Part shown: one piece after another, positions 21,747 to 32,697 of the stretch | Layout: each line of letters opens with the position of its first letter | Numbering within the stretch: position 1 is the first letter of the stretch | Assembly (NCBI RefSeq): GCF_014851395.1 | Contig: NW_024041039.1 | Coordinates: forward strand, 2,800,360 to 2,864,359 | Source of the DNA: Micropterus salmoides | Lineage: Eukaryota > Chordata > Actinopteri > Centrarchiformes > Centrarchidae | Direction of reading: 5' to 3' | DNA: 64,000 bases | The notes under the pieces: model-generated | Database searches by the model: none | Told to the model about the DNA's origin: nothing | Seen by the model: only the letters and a program-made list of their open reading frames with translations | Position numbers and translations under genes: made by a program

Positions 21747-23628
21747 CAAGTGCAAAACCTGACAGATATATGTCCAGTATTCTCTGCTTCAAAACCCTGG
21801 TTATTCTGTCCCAATATGGTAGTTTGCAATGATTTGCAACAAGGTCGCCTGCCAGACTTTAATCGGGGAAATTGCGATTACCTGTATTATCTGTTCCGAA
21901 CCCTTTAGCCACCACATCACCAACTAAAACCTAAATTGCCAACAATATAAAGAATATTGGCTTCTATAAGTCAGAATAAGTCAGTTGCCTCAGAGGACTA
22001 ACATCCAGACACGTTTGCGTATTTTAGTGAATCATGACTAAAAATGTCAAGATAATGTTAATCAAATCTAGTGATAAAATCAAACTATAATAGGATTTTT
22101 TTTTTCATTAAATGGATTTTTTTTCAATCAAAATATTAAATTTTAGTCCTTTTTCAATATAAAGTATTACATTTCCAGGATTTTTCTTATTTAAAGGATA
22201 TCCCGGGATATTTGGTCGATATTTTGCTTGACGCTGTGATTTCTACCATCCTTACTATCCTTTACTATTAACATTGTAGGAACTTCTGATCTTATTATCT
22301 ATTAATAATCACTTATTATTATTTTTACATGCGCCAACATTTTAACTCTAGAGTGTCAAAGGACCCTTGTGAACTTTCTGTCTGAGTACTGGCAGGTGGA
22401 ACATTCAGATCTTTGTGTTTTTGCAACACGGTTCACTGCTGATTCTACACAGAAATACCTATGATGCATCTTCTAACTGCAATGGAATTTTAATGCCTCC
22501 TGTAAATGGATCCATGTGACATAAATCATCATAGTGTACTGCTTCAACCTGCAAATATGGAACCTTAACATTCCACTTATCACAGCGCAGAGGAGTTTTA
22601 GTCAGTGTTGCAGAACATGGGCAAAAAAAGAGGGGGAAAAAACCCATAGCTGTATTTAAATCAGTGCATATTTTTGTACTTCCTGCATGATCCCCACCCC
22701 CCTGCAGCCATCCTACACCTCAGCCCGGCCAGTGCAGGCAGGTTGGTGCGTTGGCCCACACTTCAAAGCTTCAACTTTGCTTTTAACCAAAGTCTGACAG
22801 AGAGAGAGTCCCAGATGCTTCTTGTGGAAGTCCAGCAGAGTGCCAGGAGAAGGAACTGAACAACTGACAGCCAGACAGACAGACAGACAGTCCAGAGATC
22901 CTGGTGTCTCCAAGCTGCTCAACACTCTTCTCCTCTCCGTGAAACACAACTCTTCTTTTGACACCATGATAGACATGTAGAACTCGTAACATGAGAGGGA
23001 AACACTCACTGCAGAGGTATGCAGATGGGAAATTTGGTTGTTTCCAAAGCCAAATGTATTATTGGATTTCACTTTAAGTGAAGGTAACTCAGCCATTTCA
23101 GTAAGCACTAATTTTGTGATTTGCAAAAGTGAAACTTAATAATTGATCATTATTCTGGAGTTTAATACGCCACAGCTGCTCTAGCACAGATCCTCGCTGA
23201 TCTGACACAGCACACTACTTGTTTGCCGTTCTTTTCACTGACAGGTCAAAAGAGTGGTGGAACAGGCGGAAACAAGGGCAAAGGTTTCGCTTCAAAATTG
23301 GAGGTTGACCAACACCCTCAGAACATTTGAAGCACTTAATTTCCAGCAACTTTTCTGCTCACGTTCAAAACTTTCTGCACTTTCAAAATCTATTCCACGT
23401 ATCTGTGTTGTCTGAAATTACAAGAATTAAGTTGTTATTTAGTCATAGTACTTTATACTTAAAAGTCTTTACATATGCACGGCTTTCTGAATCAGACGAA
23501 AACAATACATGTGCATACATAGGCAGCTAGACATTTCTGGGAAATTCACTACACACAAGATTTAAACATGTCAACACATCATTTGTATAACAAATATATA
23601 TAACAAATAATGCAGCACCCTTATTCGC
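21747..23628. other. No gene seen; short (CAGA)n tract
   Basis: A (CAGA)n-type tract of about 20 bp lies at 22872-22891. T-rich, low-complexity sequence occupies 22090-22200. Frames at 22713-23126 and neighbours are compositional. Confidence 0.45.
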
Positions 23629-23632
23629 TTAA

Positions 23633-23880
23633 AGAGGTGGTATTCTGCTTTTTGGCTTTTCCCCTCTCCTTTATTGAGTTATATATCTTTTTTGTGCATG
23701 TAACAGGTTTGCAAAGTGAAAAAGCCCAAAGTCCAGCCCAAAGGGAGTTCCCATCTCCCACAGAAAACTCTGCTCTGAACCGCTTGAAAACAGCTCGTTT
23801 GTAGTCCAGCCCTTCACTTCCTTCGTCATAAAGCATGTCAAGCGGCTAGCGGGGTCAGGCACGCCCTCAAACCAAGCTAG
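23633..23880 (+). mobile_element. 5' fragment of a TTAA-flanked MITE
   Basis: TTAA at 23629-23632 precedes AGAGGTGGTATTCTGCT, nearly identical to the left end of the complete copy at 52437-53077. Shared interior includes 'ttgagttatat' and 'gtaacaggtttgcaaa'. The copy is cut off near 23880, where a different element begins. Confidence 0.75.
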
Positions 23881-23884
23881 TCTG

Positions 23885-24388
23885 AGCGGAGGCCCTTTGG
23901 CTCGACTCGCCTTTGTCTGGTTTTCTATTGTAGAAATGTTGTATCTACTTCCAGGTAGTTTTTTTCGTATCAGCTCACCTCCGTCGAGGTTCCAAGCGAG
24001 CTGAGGGAAACTAAAACATAACGTGAAAACACGTCAGACTGCTGATTGTTCAGAGAGAATATTCACTATTCACTGCATCATCATTGCTGCACCAGACAGA
24101 GGCCAGCAACAGAAAGTTTTATATTTTACAGTTTATATATGGAATTTCATCACTAAATCCACTTCTGAGAAGTTTTGACATGAGATTAGATTAGATTTCC
24201 AATATTAACAGTTTTACGAGAAGTGATGGCGGAACAAAAATGTGCTTGAATATGTTACGTCGCAGCAGTTGTGTGTGGCGTCGCTATGACAACAAGCTAC
24301 ATACTATCTCTGGGTACTATCTGTAATGGAAAACGGAGCAGGGCCGAGTAGAGTCGAGTTGCGCTACGGTAGCATTTTTCGGCAAGGC
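23885..24388 (-). mobile_element. MITE of the GGTACCAGCTCGACT family, reverse copy
   Basis: Both ends carry the family's CTCGACTC/GAGTCGAG motif. On the minus strand the right side reads 'ttttccattacagatagtac' followed by 'ccagagatagta', which matches 57557-57983 and 59552-59879. It is non-coding and lies between two different TTAA-type fragments. Confidence 0.6.
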
Positions 24389-24389
24389 A

Positions 24390-25012
24390 GCACAGATCGT
24401 CAGAACACCGGCAACAGTTCAACATTTAATCCTAAAAGACGAGGCAACTCCGACTCTGTTTGGGCCTGGAAATTCACAATCACAACCTGTAAGTATGCTT
24501 TATTGGTTGTGAATTATATTTAAAATAAACACGGCGATGTAACTTCACAGGGCTCAGGCTAAACAAACGTAGCCTGTCTCAGCTTTGCCGAAATGCAATG
24601 TAACGTCCTCCAGCAAGTCTGATGGCGAGTCCAATGTAAGTGCACATTCCTGGTAGACTACTTTTGTAATTTATACGCTGTATTTTACTGTTTACCTTGT
24701 GATCTTTGTGGCAGAGGATAAACTACTTGGCTACAAACGTGTGGATGTGTTGCTGAAACTGCCTTCATCATCTCACCAGTACCTGAAACAACACGCCCTC
24801 ACCAACGCAGCCCTTTGCATTTTTTTTAAATGCTGGGCCATTTGTGGTCTGGACGCCCACTTGTACATTCTTTTTTAAATACTGGAACACCTACTACAGT
24901 GGTGCATTTTTGCTTACATAACAACCCTTCAAACATTTAGACCCTAAAATATTCCCCCGCACAAACATTGTTTAGGGTATTTTATCATGAGTAAAATGTA
25001 CTGAGGTGGGCT
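24390..25012 (-). mobile_element. TTAA-flanked element fragment with exon-like blocks
   Basis: TTAA at 25013-25016 borders an end whose reverse complement AGCCCACCTCAGTACATTTT closely matches the left end of the element at 17369. The other end is missing, replaced by the MITE 23885-24388. Three plus-strand blocks with splice-like borders lie inside: one ending at 24488, one at 24583-24635 and one from 24715 or 24717. They are described among the findings. Confidence 0.5.
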
Positions 25013-25016
25013 TTAA

Positions 25017-26266
25017 ATGCAGATGTGATGCAGTGTCATTTAAAAGTTTGACATTGTATGCCTGGAAGTCAAACTGAGGAGATGAGCACCTCTGACTTGA
25101 CCCAGAAACTCTTCAAAACTTTACCATGGCGCTATTGAGGAGGTGACATTGCTGAGTTTTCTCTATGATTTGTTTTTATGACTCCTTTAAAGTGACCAAA
25201 ATGTAACAGGGTGATTGTGATTAGTGCCTTAATGATGCTGCTTAGCCTAGTTTCAGTGACATTTCTGGCAACCAAGAAAACCTGTAGAGCACAATCTGAT
25301 ATGACCACATTGTTCGGCTGCAGCTCGGGTTTCCAGCTGGACACAAGCTCTGCAGTATTTTTACCAGACTATACACACACCTGCTTCTGATTCACACACA
25401 CACGCTGTATCAGTGATGATCATTTGCAGGTCGGTTTGCTCATCCTCCCAGAGAAACGTCCACAATAGAGGATGGCTGGATCCACTCATGAGGAAAAATG
25501 AAAGCTTTTATTTCAAAGCCTCATGTGTTTTCAGGAATTCATCAGTCAGTACTTCAAAGATGCAGATGACCAAATCCTCTAAAAATGTTAGTATTTGGTT
25601 GGCAAATGGCAGCTCTTATGACTTTCATGCTTTAAAACGACTGTGGGTCTCATGTTGGCTGTTTGGGAGGTTGTAATGCATGTTTTGGAGCTAAGCTTCA
25701 GATTCTTTTAACGTGCTGAACTTGGACCTGAGAGATTTCTGAGCACATATTTTAGCTCCACTTACATTCCCTCTGGATTCTTACAGAGGTGAGCCTTGGC
25801 AAATGATTTCAGCAGGGTTACTATGCTCATGTGTCTTGTCAAGTTTAATCTTAAAAGGGGCTCCCTCAGTGCACACTGAAACTAGTTTTGAACAAGAATA
25901 TTAGGGTTTTGTTTAAGGAAAACTCTCTCTTCATTTACCAAATTGTCAGTGTGTTGTGGAGCTTTTAAAGGAATCTGAAAGGAGCAGATGTGACTGGCCA
26001 TTGTTGGCACTTGCCATTGACACGCCTACACGTAATGTCTGAAATAAGATCCTTCCTAATCTCACCTGCACGCACGCACACACCCCTGTGACCACTTCTC
26101 ACCCTGTGCCCTGATTCATGAGAGGCGCATTAAAGTGTTTTAGGTTATTCTTAAATAAATTCTAGATGTGTAACACTGGAAACAGCTGCCTGCTCAGAAG
26201 ATTGATGAAAGTTTTCAGACTGAACTGTACAGAAAAGTAGAGTAAAACCAGAACAATGGGCTGAAA
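25017..26266. other. No gene seen
   Basis: No gene. The segment 25765-25815 shares a 45-bp block with 28213-28260 (see findings). Confidence 0.45.
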
Positions 26267-26939
26267 ATATAGACTGTACAAAAGAAGTGGACGTAGCCAC
26301 TGTTGGTTTGTGGACTACCTTTTTGAAGCCTTGAGTTTGGCATTTTGCACACCACCATCTTGTTTCTTTTGGAACCAGACACCACACATGAAAATATTTG
26401 GATGAAAGGGTGGCGCTAGTTAGCTTGGTTAGCAAGGGGCTTCCTTAATTCTAGTTAACTGGGATGCTACCTTTTTGCTAGCAAAAAACAGGCTCAAAAC
26501 TAAATGGACTTACGGGAAAAAATTAACAGCAGACTCCTTATGAGCTTTTTCGATGCCGCTGGTGGAATTTACACAGTGCTATCTATCCTGATTGAGAGGT
26601 CGCCATGGTAGTGACTTGTCAATTACCTTGTAGCCCCGTCCTAAAGCCTCCCCTGCTTCCTGGTCTCTGTTCCTCTTAATGGGACCATAATTTACTAAAT
26701 GAACATCATGCTGTGTTGAAGAAGACTTGAAACTAGCGACTGAGACCATAAACTCATCAGGAAAGTGTTTACTGAGGGAATAAATCAGCTGAGAAGTAGC
26801 AACATTTTCTCATAGACTTCTATACAATAACACTTCTTTCTGCAGCCAGTGGAGTCGCCCCCTGCTGGCTGCTAGAAGAAATGCAGGTTGAAGACACTTC
26901 AGCATCGGCTTTGCTTTTCAGACCCAGGGGTTCCTACTT
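26267..26939 (+). repeat. Dispersed teleost repeat, copy 2
   Basis: Same family as 236-880 (reverse) and 57170-58160. It starts around 'agactgtacaaaagaagtgg' and ends near 'gacccaggggttcctac'. GGCTGAAA occurs on both sides (26259-26266 and 26940-26947), which may be an 8-bp target-site duplication, though no terminal inverted repeat is visible. The segment 'taatttactaaatgaacatc' (26688-26707) is the empty site for the nested insertion in copy 3. Confidence 0.75.
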
Positions 26940-27239
26940 GGCTGAAAGATGCTAACAAGATGGTCAGATGAATTATCTGTGTACATGCAGTAGCTCATGC
27001 AGTAGCTTTAATCTTGAGAAGCTCTATTCATGCCTGTGTAGAGTTTTGCGTGCATGCCGTGCTGCCGACAGCTGCATACACGTCGCAGGTCTTCAAGTAG
27101 CCGGCTATTTAAAAACGTGTGTGGTTCATCAACGGTGAATCAAATTATCCGAAAGTCCCGCGAGGTGCGAACAACTCGGCGCAACACCAGTGAAGCTGAG
27201 GCTCTCTCTTGAGCAAGTGTTCCTCCACTGCCGCTACAT

Positions 27240-27272
27240 ACATATATACACACACACGCACACACACGCTAC
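27240..27272. repeat. Imperfect (CA)n/(TA)n tract
   Basis: Short imperfect alternation of purines and pyrimidines ending in CACACGCACACACACG. Confidence 0.7.
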
Positions 27273-27633
27273 GCCAACACATGCGCACTGACGATCCAGG
27301 GTTAGGGTTATGATTTCGGATTTATTTACACACTTTATTGAAAGTTTTACACTTATTGAAAGTTTTTTATTCTTTTTACATGTTTATTTACAGCATTAAA
27401 CGTTGAAATGTGTATTGTAACAGGCAGCATATTAACTTATTGGGAGAAAACTGGTAGTTCTATGTAAAATCAGATGTTGAGCACCCCCTATCGCCAAAAT
27501 GGCATGATCCTTGTTTCGCTGCGTAGCTACGACTGTCAAATCTTCAACTATTCGGGGTCAGCCCTAAAGAGAAGTCTTATCGTTGTATTTATAATTACTG
27601 ACAGTAGTAATTAGTGAGATTGAGGTGCTGGTT

Positions 27634-27838
27634 GGCTGTGGCTCAGGAGGTAGAGCAAGTTGTTGGTTAATCACAAGTTTGGCACATGTCAAAGTTTCCT
27701 TGGGCAAGAAACTGAACTCAGAGTTGCTCCCGATGGGCAGGCCAGCGCTTTGCATGGCAGCTCCACCGCCATCGGTGTGCGTGTTAATGGGTGAATAACA
27801 GGAAAAACTGTAAAGCGCTTTGCCTGTTAAGGTAGAAA
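27634..27838 (+). mobile_element. tRNA-derived SINE, decayed copy
   Basis: The A-box-like GTGGCTCAGGAGGTAGAGC and body phrases 'ccttgggcaagaaactgaac' and 'tgtaaagcgctttgcctg' match the family at 6671-6925. The B-box region is damaged. Confidence 0.7.
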
Positions 27839-28271
27839 ATCCCTCCATTAGATGCACTCCATTTACCATCTTAATAGATTTTATCTTGGATTTGGTTGTA
27901 AGTACAAACTTTCTGCATCCACTCATTCAAACTGGACAGCTGTGATCTCTGCGACTCACAGATTTAAACTCATAGTCTTTTATTGTTCCATGTGTGAATC
28001 CTGTCAGACAGGAAATAGCTACCAGATCCATGTGGTGAGGAGTGAAAACATTACAAGCCGTGATGGCTGCATACCTCTTCTGATGCCGAGTGCCGGAACA
28101 GCTGGAAGCCAACCGTTAGCATCAAGTGTCATCATCTGTCTTTTTCTTTTTACGTCATTGAAGGTGTTGAACTTGGTGGTAGAGCTGTAGAGCAGATTTT
28201 TCAGCTCTACATGCAATCCCTCCGTACAGAGGTAAGCTTTGGCAAATGATTTCAGCAGATTAAGTGTGTTG

Positions 28272-28332
28272 ATTTTATAATTGTACTTAAGTAAAGGACT
28301 TTAGTAAATGCACTTTTACTTTCCATCACTGC
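28272..28332 (+). mobile_element. 3' fragment of the hAT-type MITE family
   Basis: 'attgtacttaagtaaagg' and 'tttactttccatcactgc' match the 3' terminus of the family at 5643-6167, with CCACCACTG mutated to CCATCACTG. Confidence 0.6.
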
Positions 28333-28420
28333 TTTTAAGTCGACTTTCTTGGCCATTTGAGAATTAAAAAATTGCAAAGCTGAGAGCATGACACTTAAAT
28401 GAATGCCAGGCAAAAAAGAG

Positions 28421-28432
<12 letters not shown>

Positions 28433-28463
<31 letters not shown>
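28433..28463. repeat. Microsatellite (TG)15
   Basis: Uninterrupted TG repeat of 31 bases. Confidence 0.95.
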
Positions 28464-28465
<2 letters not shown>

Positions 28466-28742
28466 GTTTGTTTTACTATATTTGAGGGGTCCAAAAACCC
28501 GGTTTGCACTAAACTTGTGGTGACGACAGCTTTGTGGGGACCAATATTCCAGACCTCACAAGTGTAAAGAGCTTTTTAAGGGTCAAGACTAGGTTTTAGG
28601 GTTTACATTCGAATTATGTTAATGTTAGGCATGTAGTTGTGATGGGTAAGGGTAGGGCAAGAGGTTAGGGTTAGCACATGCTTTATGTCAATAACGCATC
28701 CCCACAAAGATGGTATCAACACCCTGTGTGTGTGTGTGTGTG
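28464..28742. repeat. Microsatellite-linked teleost repeat
   Basis: Between two TG tracts lies 'gtggggaccaatattccaga', 'ttaagggtcaagactaggtt', a TTAGGG-rich block and 'cccacaaagatgg'. The TG tract, then a 'tggggacca' block, a TTAGGG-like block and another TG tract form a recurrent fish repeat unit. A partial copy with 'ctgtggggacctg' lies near 37530-37600. Confidence 0.6.
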
Positions 28743-28816
28743 GTGAGGACATACCATGCCCAATTATTCATGCGTTTAAGACAGTGGCTGAGCTTGAGAT
28801 CATCAGCAGCTGTTCT

Positions 28817-28857
28817 TTGTGTGTGTGTGTGTGTGTGTGTCTGTGTGTATGTGTGTC
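28817..28857. repeat. Microsatellite (GT)n, imperfect
   Basis: (GT)12 followed by CTGTGTGTATGTGTGT. A further (CA)n of about 17 bases lies at 28924-28940. Confidence 0.9.
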
Positions 28858-28940
28858 TCGGAACAAAGTAATCATGACTGGGTGATATTCAAGAATTTAC
28901 CGTATTGAACGTCTGACCTGACTCACACACACACACACAC

Positions 28941-29846
28941 TGACTAGACACATCTTATCTCATCATCACACACATCTCCTGAAAGGTGAACATTTTAAAT
29001 CAGAAATCGAGTACGAACTCATGATAGAAGAACAATGTGCTGAGAAAACTTGCCCGTAAGAAGGAAAGTCAACATGTAGTCAAATTGGTTTACTTTTTGT
29101 CAACATTACTCCACTGTCACATGGTGTATTCAAGGATGACCCAACATTGGGGATTTAAGAGTCAACAGTCACCAGAAACACATTTATCATAAAACGGATC
29201 ATCTGAATTTGGTTGGTTCTCGCATGAAAAAGGCTTTAGTCTAATTACTTAATTATATAATCATCAATAAAAGCCTAAAAAGTGAATTTCAGTGTAGCCA
29301 GCTTTACTGTAAACTCTGATGTTACCTTGGTGTTGCGACCTTTGTACACCAAACACTAACCCAAGACTTCAGGCAAAGACGCTGCATCGCCACTAATCCC
29401 ATCTCACATCACACTTCCCAGAGAGCGGATTAGTAGGTTCTGTTTGGATCTGTAACCTGGAAACACGACAGAGCTGATTTCCACTGACTCTCCAGATCTG
29501 CCAATCATCTTTAATAGGTTGTTAGAGCAGGATGTCGACAAATAAATCAGTGACCATCACACTACACTACTGCTCCTGCAATCGGTGTAAAAACAACAAT
29601 GAACAACTTTATTTTCGCAGCATTTCCAAAACAGCCCTGATGTGGTTTGCATGCATAAATCATCATAAATGAATAATCACCAAACAAAAAATAATTTAAT
29701 GTTGACTTTTTGTTTCACATGAAAAACAAACCTCGTTCTTCTGGGTGAAAGTCTGTTTTTTCACCCATCCATCTGTCCTACACCTAATTTTAGCATTAAA
29801 GAATTACTCCCAAACGACACATATGAGCGTTTCCCAACATATAGTA
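28941..29846. other. No gene seen
   Basis: AT-rich unique-looking sequence without a supportable feature. Confidence 0.45.
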
Positions 29847-30418
29847 TCTCACAAAAGTGAGTACACTCACCCCTCACATTTTTGTAAGTATTTGATTATA
29901 TCTTTTCATGTGACGACACTGAAGAAATGACACTTTGTTAAAATGTAATGTAGTGAGTGTACAGCTTGTATGACAGTGTAAATTTGCTGTCCCCTCAAAA
30001 TAACACATCACACAGCCGTTAATGTCTAATGGTTCCAGTAATCCATGTCCTTAGTCTGCTTGTCTTCAGCAAACTGTTTGTGGTCTTTCTTGTGCATCAT
30101 CTTTAGAAGAGGCTTCCTTCTGGGACAGCCAGGCAGACCAATTTGATGCAGTGTGCAGCCCATCGTCTGAGCACTGACAGGCTGAGCCCCCACCCCTTCA
30201 ACCTCTGCAGCAATGCTGGCAGCACTCATACATCTATTTCCCAAAGACAACCTATGATGCTGAGCATGTGCACTCAACTTCTTTGGTCGACCAGGGCAAG
30301 GCCTGTTGCTGTATGGTCAAGCTGTACACTCACCACTTTAATTTCTTCAGTGTTGTCACATGAAGAGATGTAATGAAATATTTACAAAAATGTCAGGGGT
30401 GTACTCACCTTTGTGACA
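29847..30418 (-). mobile_element. Tc1-derived MITE with long TIRs
   Basis: Flanked by TA (29845-29846 and 30419-30420). The ends are inverted repeats of about 70 bp starting TCTCACAAAAGTGAGTACAC and, on the other strand, TGTCACAAAGGTGAGTACAC. They match the left end of the Tc1 at 12237. The interior keeps a minus-strand piece of transposase DNA-binding domain (30026-30277, with CMSAASIAAEVEGVG) but no catalytic domain. It is an internal-deletion derivative, so any mobility would have depended on an intact relative. Confidence 0.85.
30026..30277 (-). pseudogene. Tc1-like transposase DNA-binding fragment
   Basis: A minus-strand frame with SAHAQHHRLSLGNRCMSAAS, then IAAEVEGVG, and later LPGCPRRKPLLKMMHKKDHK matches the N-terminal and linker regions of the transposase at 12481. 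It ends at DMDYWNH, just short of the first catalytic Asp. Everything C-terminal is deleted. Confidence 0.85.
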
Positions 30419-30420
30419 TA

Positions 30421-31416
30421 CTGAGTCCAGCGACAGGTGACCGGACCTTAACTACGTTATGTAAGTCATGTGACATTAAACATGTGTCAAACGTTGTGAA
30501 AGAACGAATGAATTCTCTTTCAGAAATATTGGATTATTTTATCTATTCAGGCTTGTGTCTGTTAGTCAAATGAAACTGAGATAAGATGAGACAATCACTT
30601 TTTAGTGAAACTGCTTATAACTCGTAGGCACATACAACCTGTGACAAGGGCTTGTAAGTAGACACTGATTCATGTTAAGGTGCCACAGGTCAGAAAGCTT
30701 GGGAACCACTGTTCCCAAAGCACTAGATATTTTTATGTATTGTGACGTTATAATTTATCATGGGAAATATGTTTCCTTTGTAGGTAATCCAGTCATTGCT
30801 CTGACAAGCCCTCATTTATTTATCTACTAATTACTCGTCAGTCTTGTCTTAACAAATCTGCATCATGATGCATCAAACATGAGCGATATAAGCACAGTTT
30901 GGGGATTTACTGTGTGGGAACCAGCTTTTTTTCTTTATTCAAGAGTTAGACAACAGTAATTTGATGTTTGCTGTAGTGAATCTGGTGAAACCATGACAAA
31001 CTTTCTCAAGAAGTTCACCAAAATTGCATGATCACCTTTCTTGATTGTGCAAGAGACAAAATCTTATTGGTCACGTTTTAATCTTTAGACAAGAGAACAA
31101 GATTTTGGTGCCAAAATGGCTCTTTACATCTAGCAATTATTTTTTCTTTACAAATGGCCTCAGACCGGAACATCAACAACTCAAATACGCCGAGATGATC
31201 CACTGCGTGGGAGATGTATTTTTGTATTTTATGATGGATTCTCTTTCTTGATCTAATGATTATCTTTCACAGGTTGGTGGACTGCCAACACAAACCTCAG
31301 AGTTTAGTGTAAGTCCTCAGTGATTCTCTAGAACAACAAGAGGAAAACATCCTGTTGTAAGATGTCTGTGAAGATTCTTAGTCATACGGGTCATCATTAT
31401 CCAAGAAAGGTTAAAA
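30421..31416. other. No gene seen; dispersed repeat pieces
   Basis: Positions 30690-30712 ('aaagcttgggaaccactg') look like the end of a fish hAT-type repeat. Positions 31160-31300 resemble 34968-35085. No gene supported. Confidence 0.4.
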
Positions 31417-31712
31417 TCAAGGGCTACTGGACTTTGTTGAAGATACTTGAAGACATTTCATCTCTCATCCAAGGCTTTTTCAGTTCTGACTGACTCCCAG
31501 CTATTTAACCTCTGTGGCGTTGTTATCAAGGTAATGGACACAGCTTGGTTCGTTATTTTGGGAATGCCTGCCATTTGACCAGCGCTCCCGTCTGCTCCAG
31601 GAGCACTGATCAAATGGCAGGGATTCACAGTTATTCAGAATGGAAGAATTCTCTTGGACGAGAGGCAGCATGTCTTCAGGTATTTTCAACCAAGTCCACT
31701 TGCCCTCAATTT
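31417..31712. repeat. Fold-back structure: long inverted repeat with inner hairpin
   Basis: The outer arms, about 75 bp each (31417-31496 and 31634-31712), are inverted copies at roughly 70-75% identity; both contain a GGA(T/C)GAGAG and a 'gtcttcaagtat'-like motif. Between them is a tighter hairpin: CTGCCATTTGA (31568-31578) pairs perfectly with TCAAATGGCAG (31610-31620), and AG-GCTCC/GGAGC-CT extends the stem. This matches a known dispersed fish repeat, but I cannot name its class. Confidence 0.7.
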
Positions 31713-32155
31713 GAGTGTTCCATTAATCCTGTTGTAAGAGACAGAAACTCTTCTTTGCCATGCTTCAGTTTTTCTGCAGGAGACAGCACTGTGGCAATCT
31801 TTTTCCGACACGTCTTCATACCGAAACAACAAAATAAGTTGATTATCAGTTGTCCCAAAATTACTTATATGATCATTGGAAAGATATATATGACCATTTC
31901 CCAAAACGACGTGTGACTGTAAGCAAGTACCAGTCCAGTGTCAAGCATATCAAACCTTAAGTACCTTACGTAAGTCACATGATGTTTAACACGTGGTCTA
32001 TTTTAGTTAGGTTTAAGCAACAAAACTACTTGGTTTAGGAAAAGATTGTGGTCATCATGTCATACGGGACTCAAAACATGGTCTCCTGAGTGAAAGTCCT
32101 GAATTTACTCAACGCATCCCCCCCAACATCTCCTTATATGGACCTGATCCTTTCA
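31713..32155. other. No gene; fragment of an AAGCAACAAAAC repeat
   Basis: 31955-32095 includes 'ttaggtttaagcaacaaaac', 'tacttggtttaggaaaagat' and 'catacgggactcaaaac', part of a common fish repeat. A reverse relative lies near 59935-60100. Confidence 0.45.
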
Positions 32156-32697
32156 GCAGCCGTACCAACATGAAGCCTGCTTCTGCTGAATGAATGAAGC
32201 TAAGCAGGTTTGGGCTTGGCCAGTACCTGGATGGGCGACCTCCTGGGAAAAACTAAGTTGCTGCTGGAATAGGTTTTGGTGGGCCTGTAGGAGGTAGTCT
32301 TCCCCGTGGTCCTTATAAGATCCCAATGCCCCAGTGCAGTGATGGGGATACTGTGCTGTAGGAGATGCCGTCCTTCGGGTGAGACTTAAAATGAGGTCCT
32401 GACTCATTGTGGTCATTAAAGATCCAATGACACTTGTCGCAAAGAGTAAGGGGTTCCCTCTTGGCAAAAATCCCTACCTGGTTTTCTCGATCCAGCCCTC
32501 TGATCATCCCCCGTAGTAACTGGCTCAATTTTTTCCTCTTCTCTGCCTCGAGCTGATGTGTGGTGAGCGATCTGGTGCTAAATGGCTGCCGTGCATCACC
32601 CAGGTGGGTGCCACACATTGGTGGTGGTGGAGGTGAGTCCCCCCCACTTCACTCTGAAGCACTTTGAGGTTACATGATAAAGCGCTATATACCGTAA
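32156..32697 (+). mobile_element. 5S rRNA-derived SINE (SINE3-like)
   Basis: The head (32156-32270) is homologous to 5S rRNA: GCCGTACCAACATGAAGCCTG at its start, then GAAGCTAAGCAGGTTTGGGC and CCAGTACCTGGATGGGCGAC, which are the 5S internal promoter elements (A box, intermediate element and C box). The body continues with 'gtccttcgggtgagactta', 'gtggtcattaaagatccaat' and 'aagcgctatata', a SINE body absent from 5S genes. It matches the 5S-derived SINE3 class described in fish. The head has several 5S mismatches and the copy is decayed. Confidence 0.85.

Noticed and set aside
28655..28680. Interstitial telomeric sequence (TTAGGG)
   Set aside because: Only about two imperfect units, within a microsatellite-linked repeat; the pair at 27300-27310 is likewise too short.
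32156..32270. Functional 5S rRNA gene
   Set aside because: Several mismatches to 5S and direct continuation into a SINE body; it is a 5S-derived SINE head.
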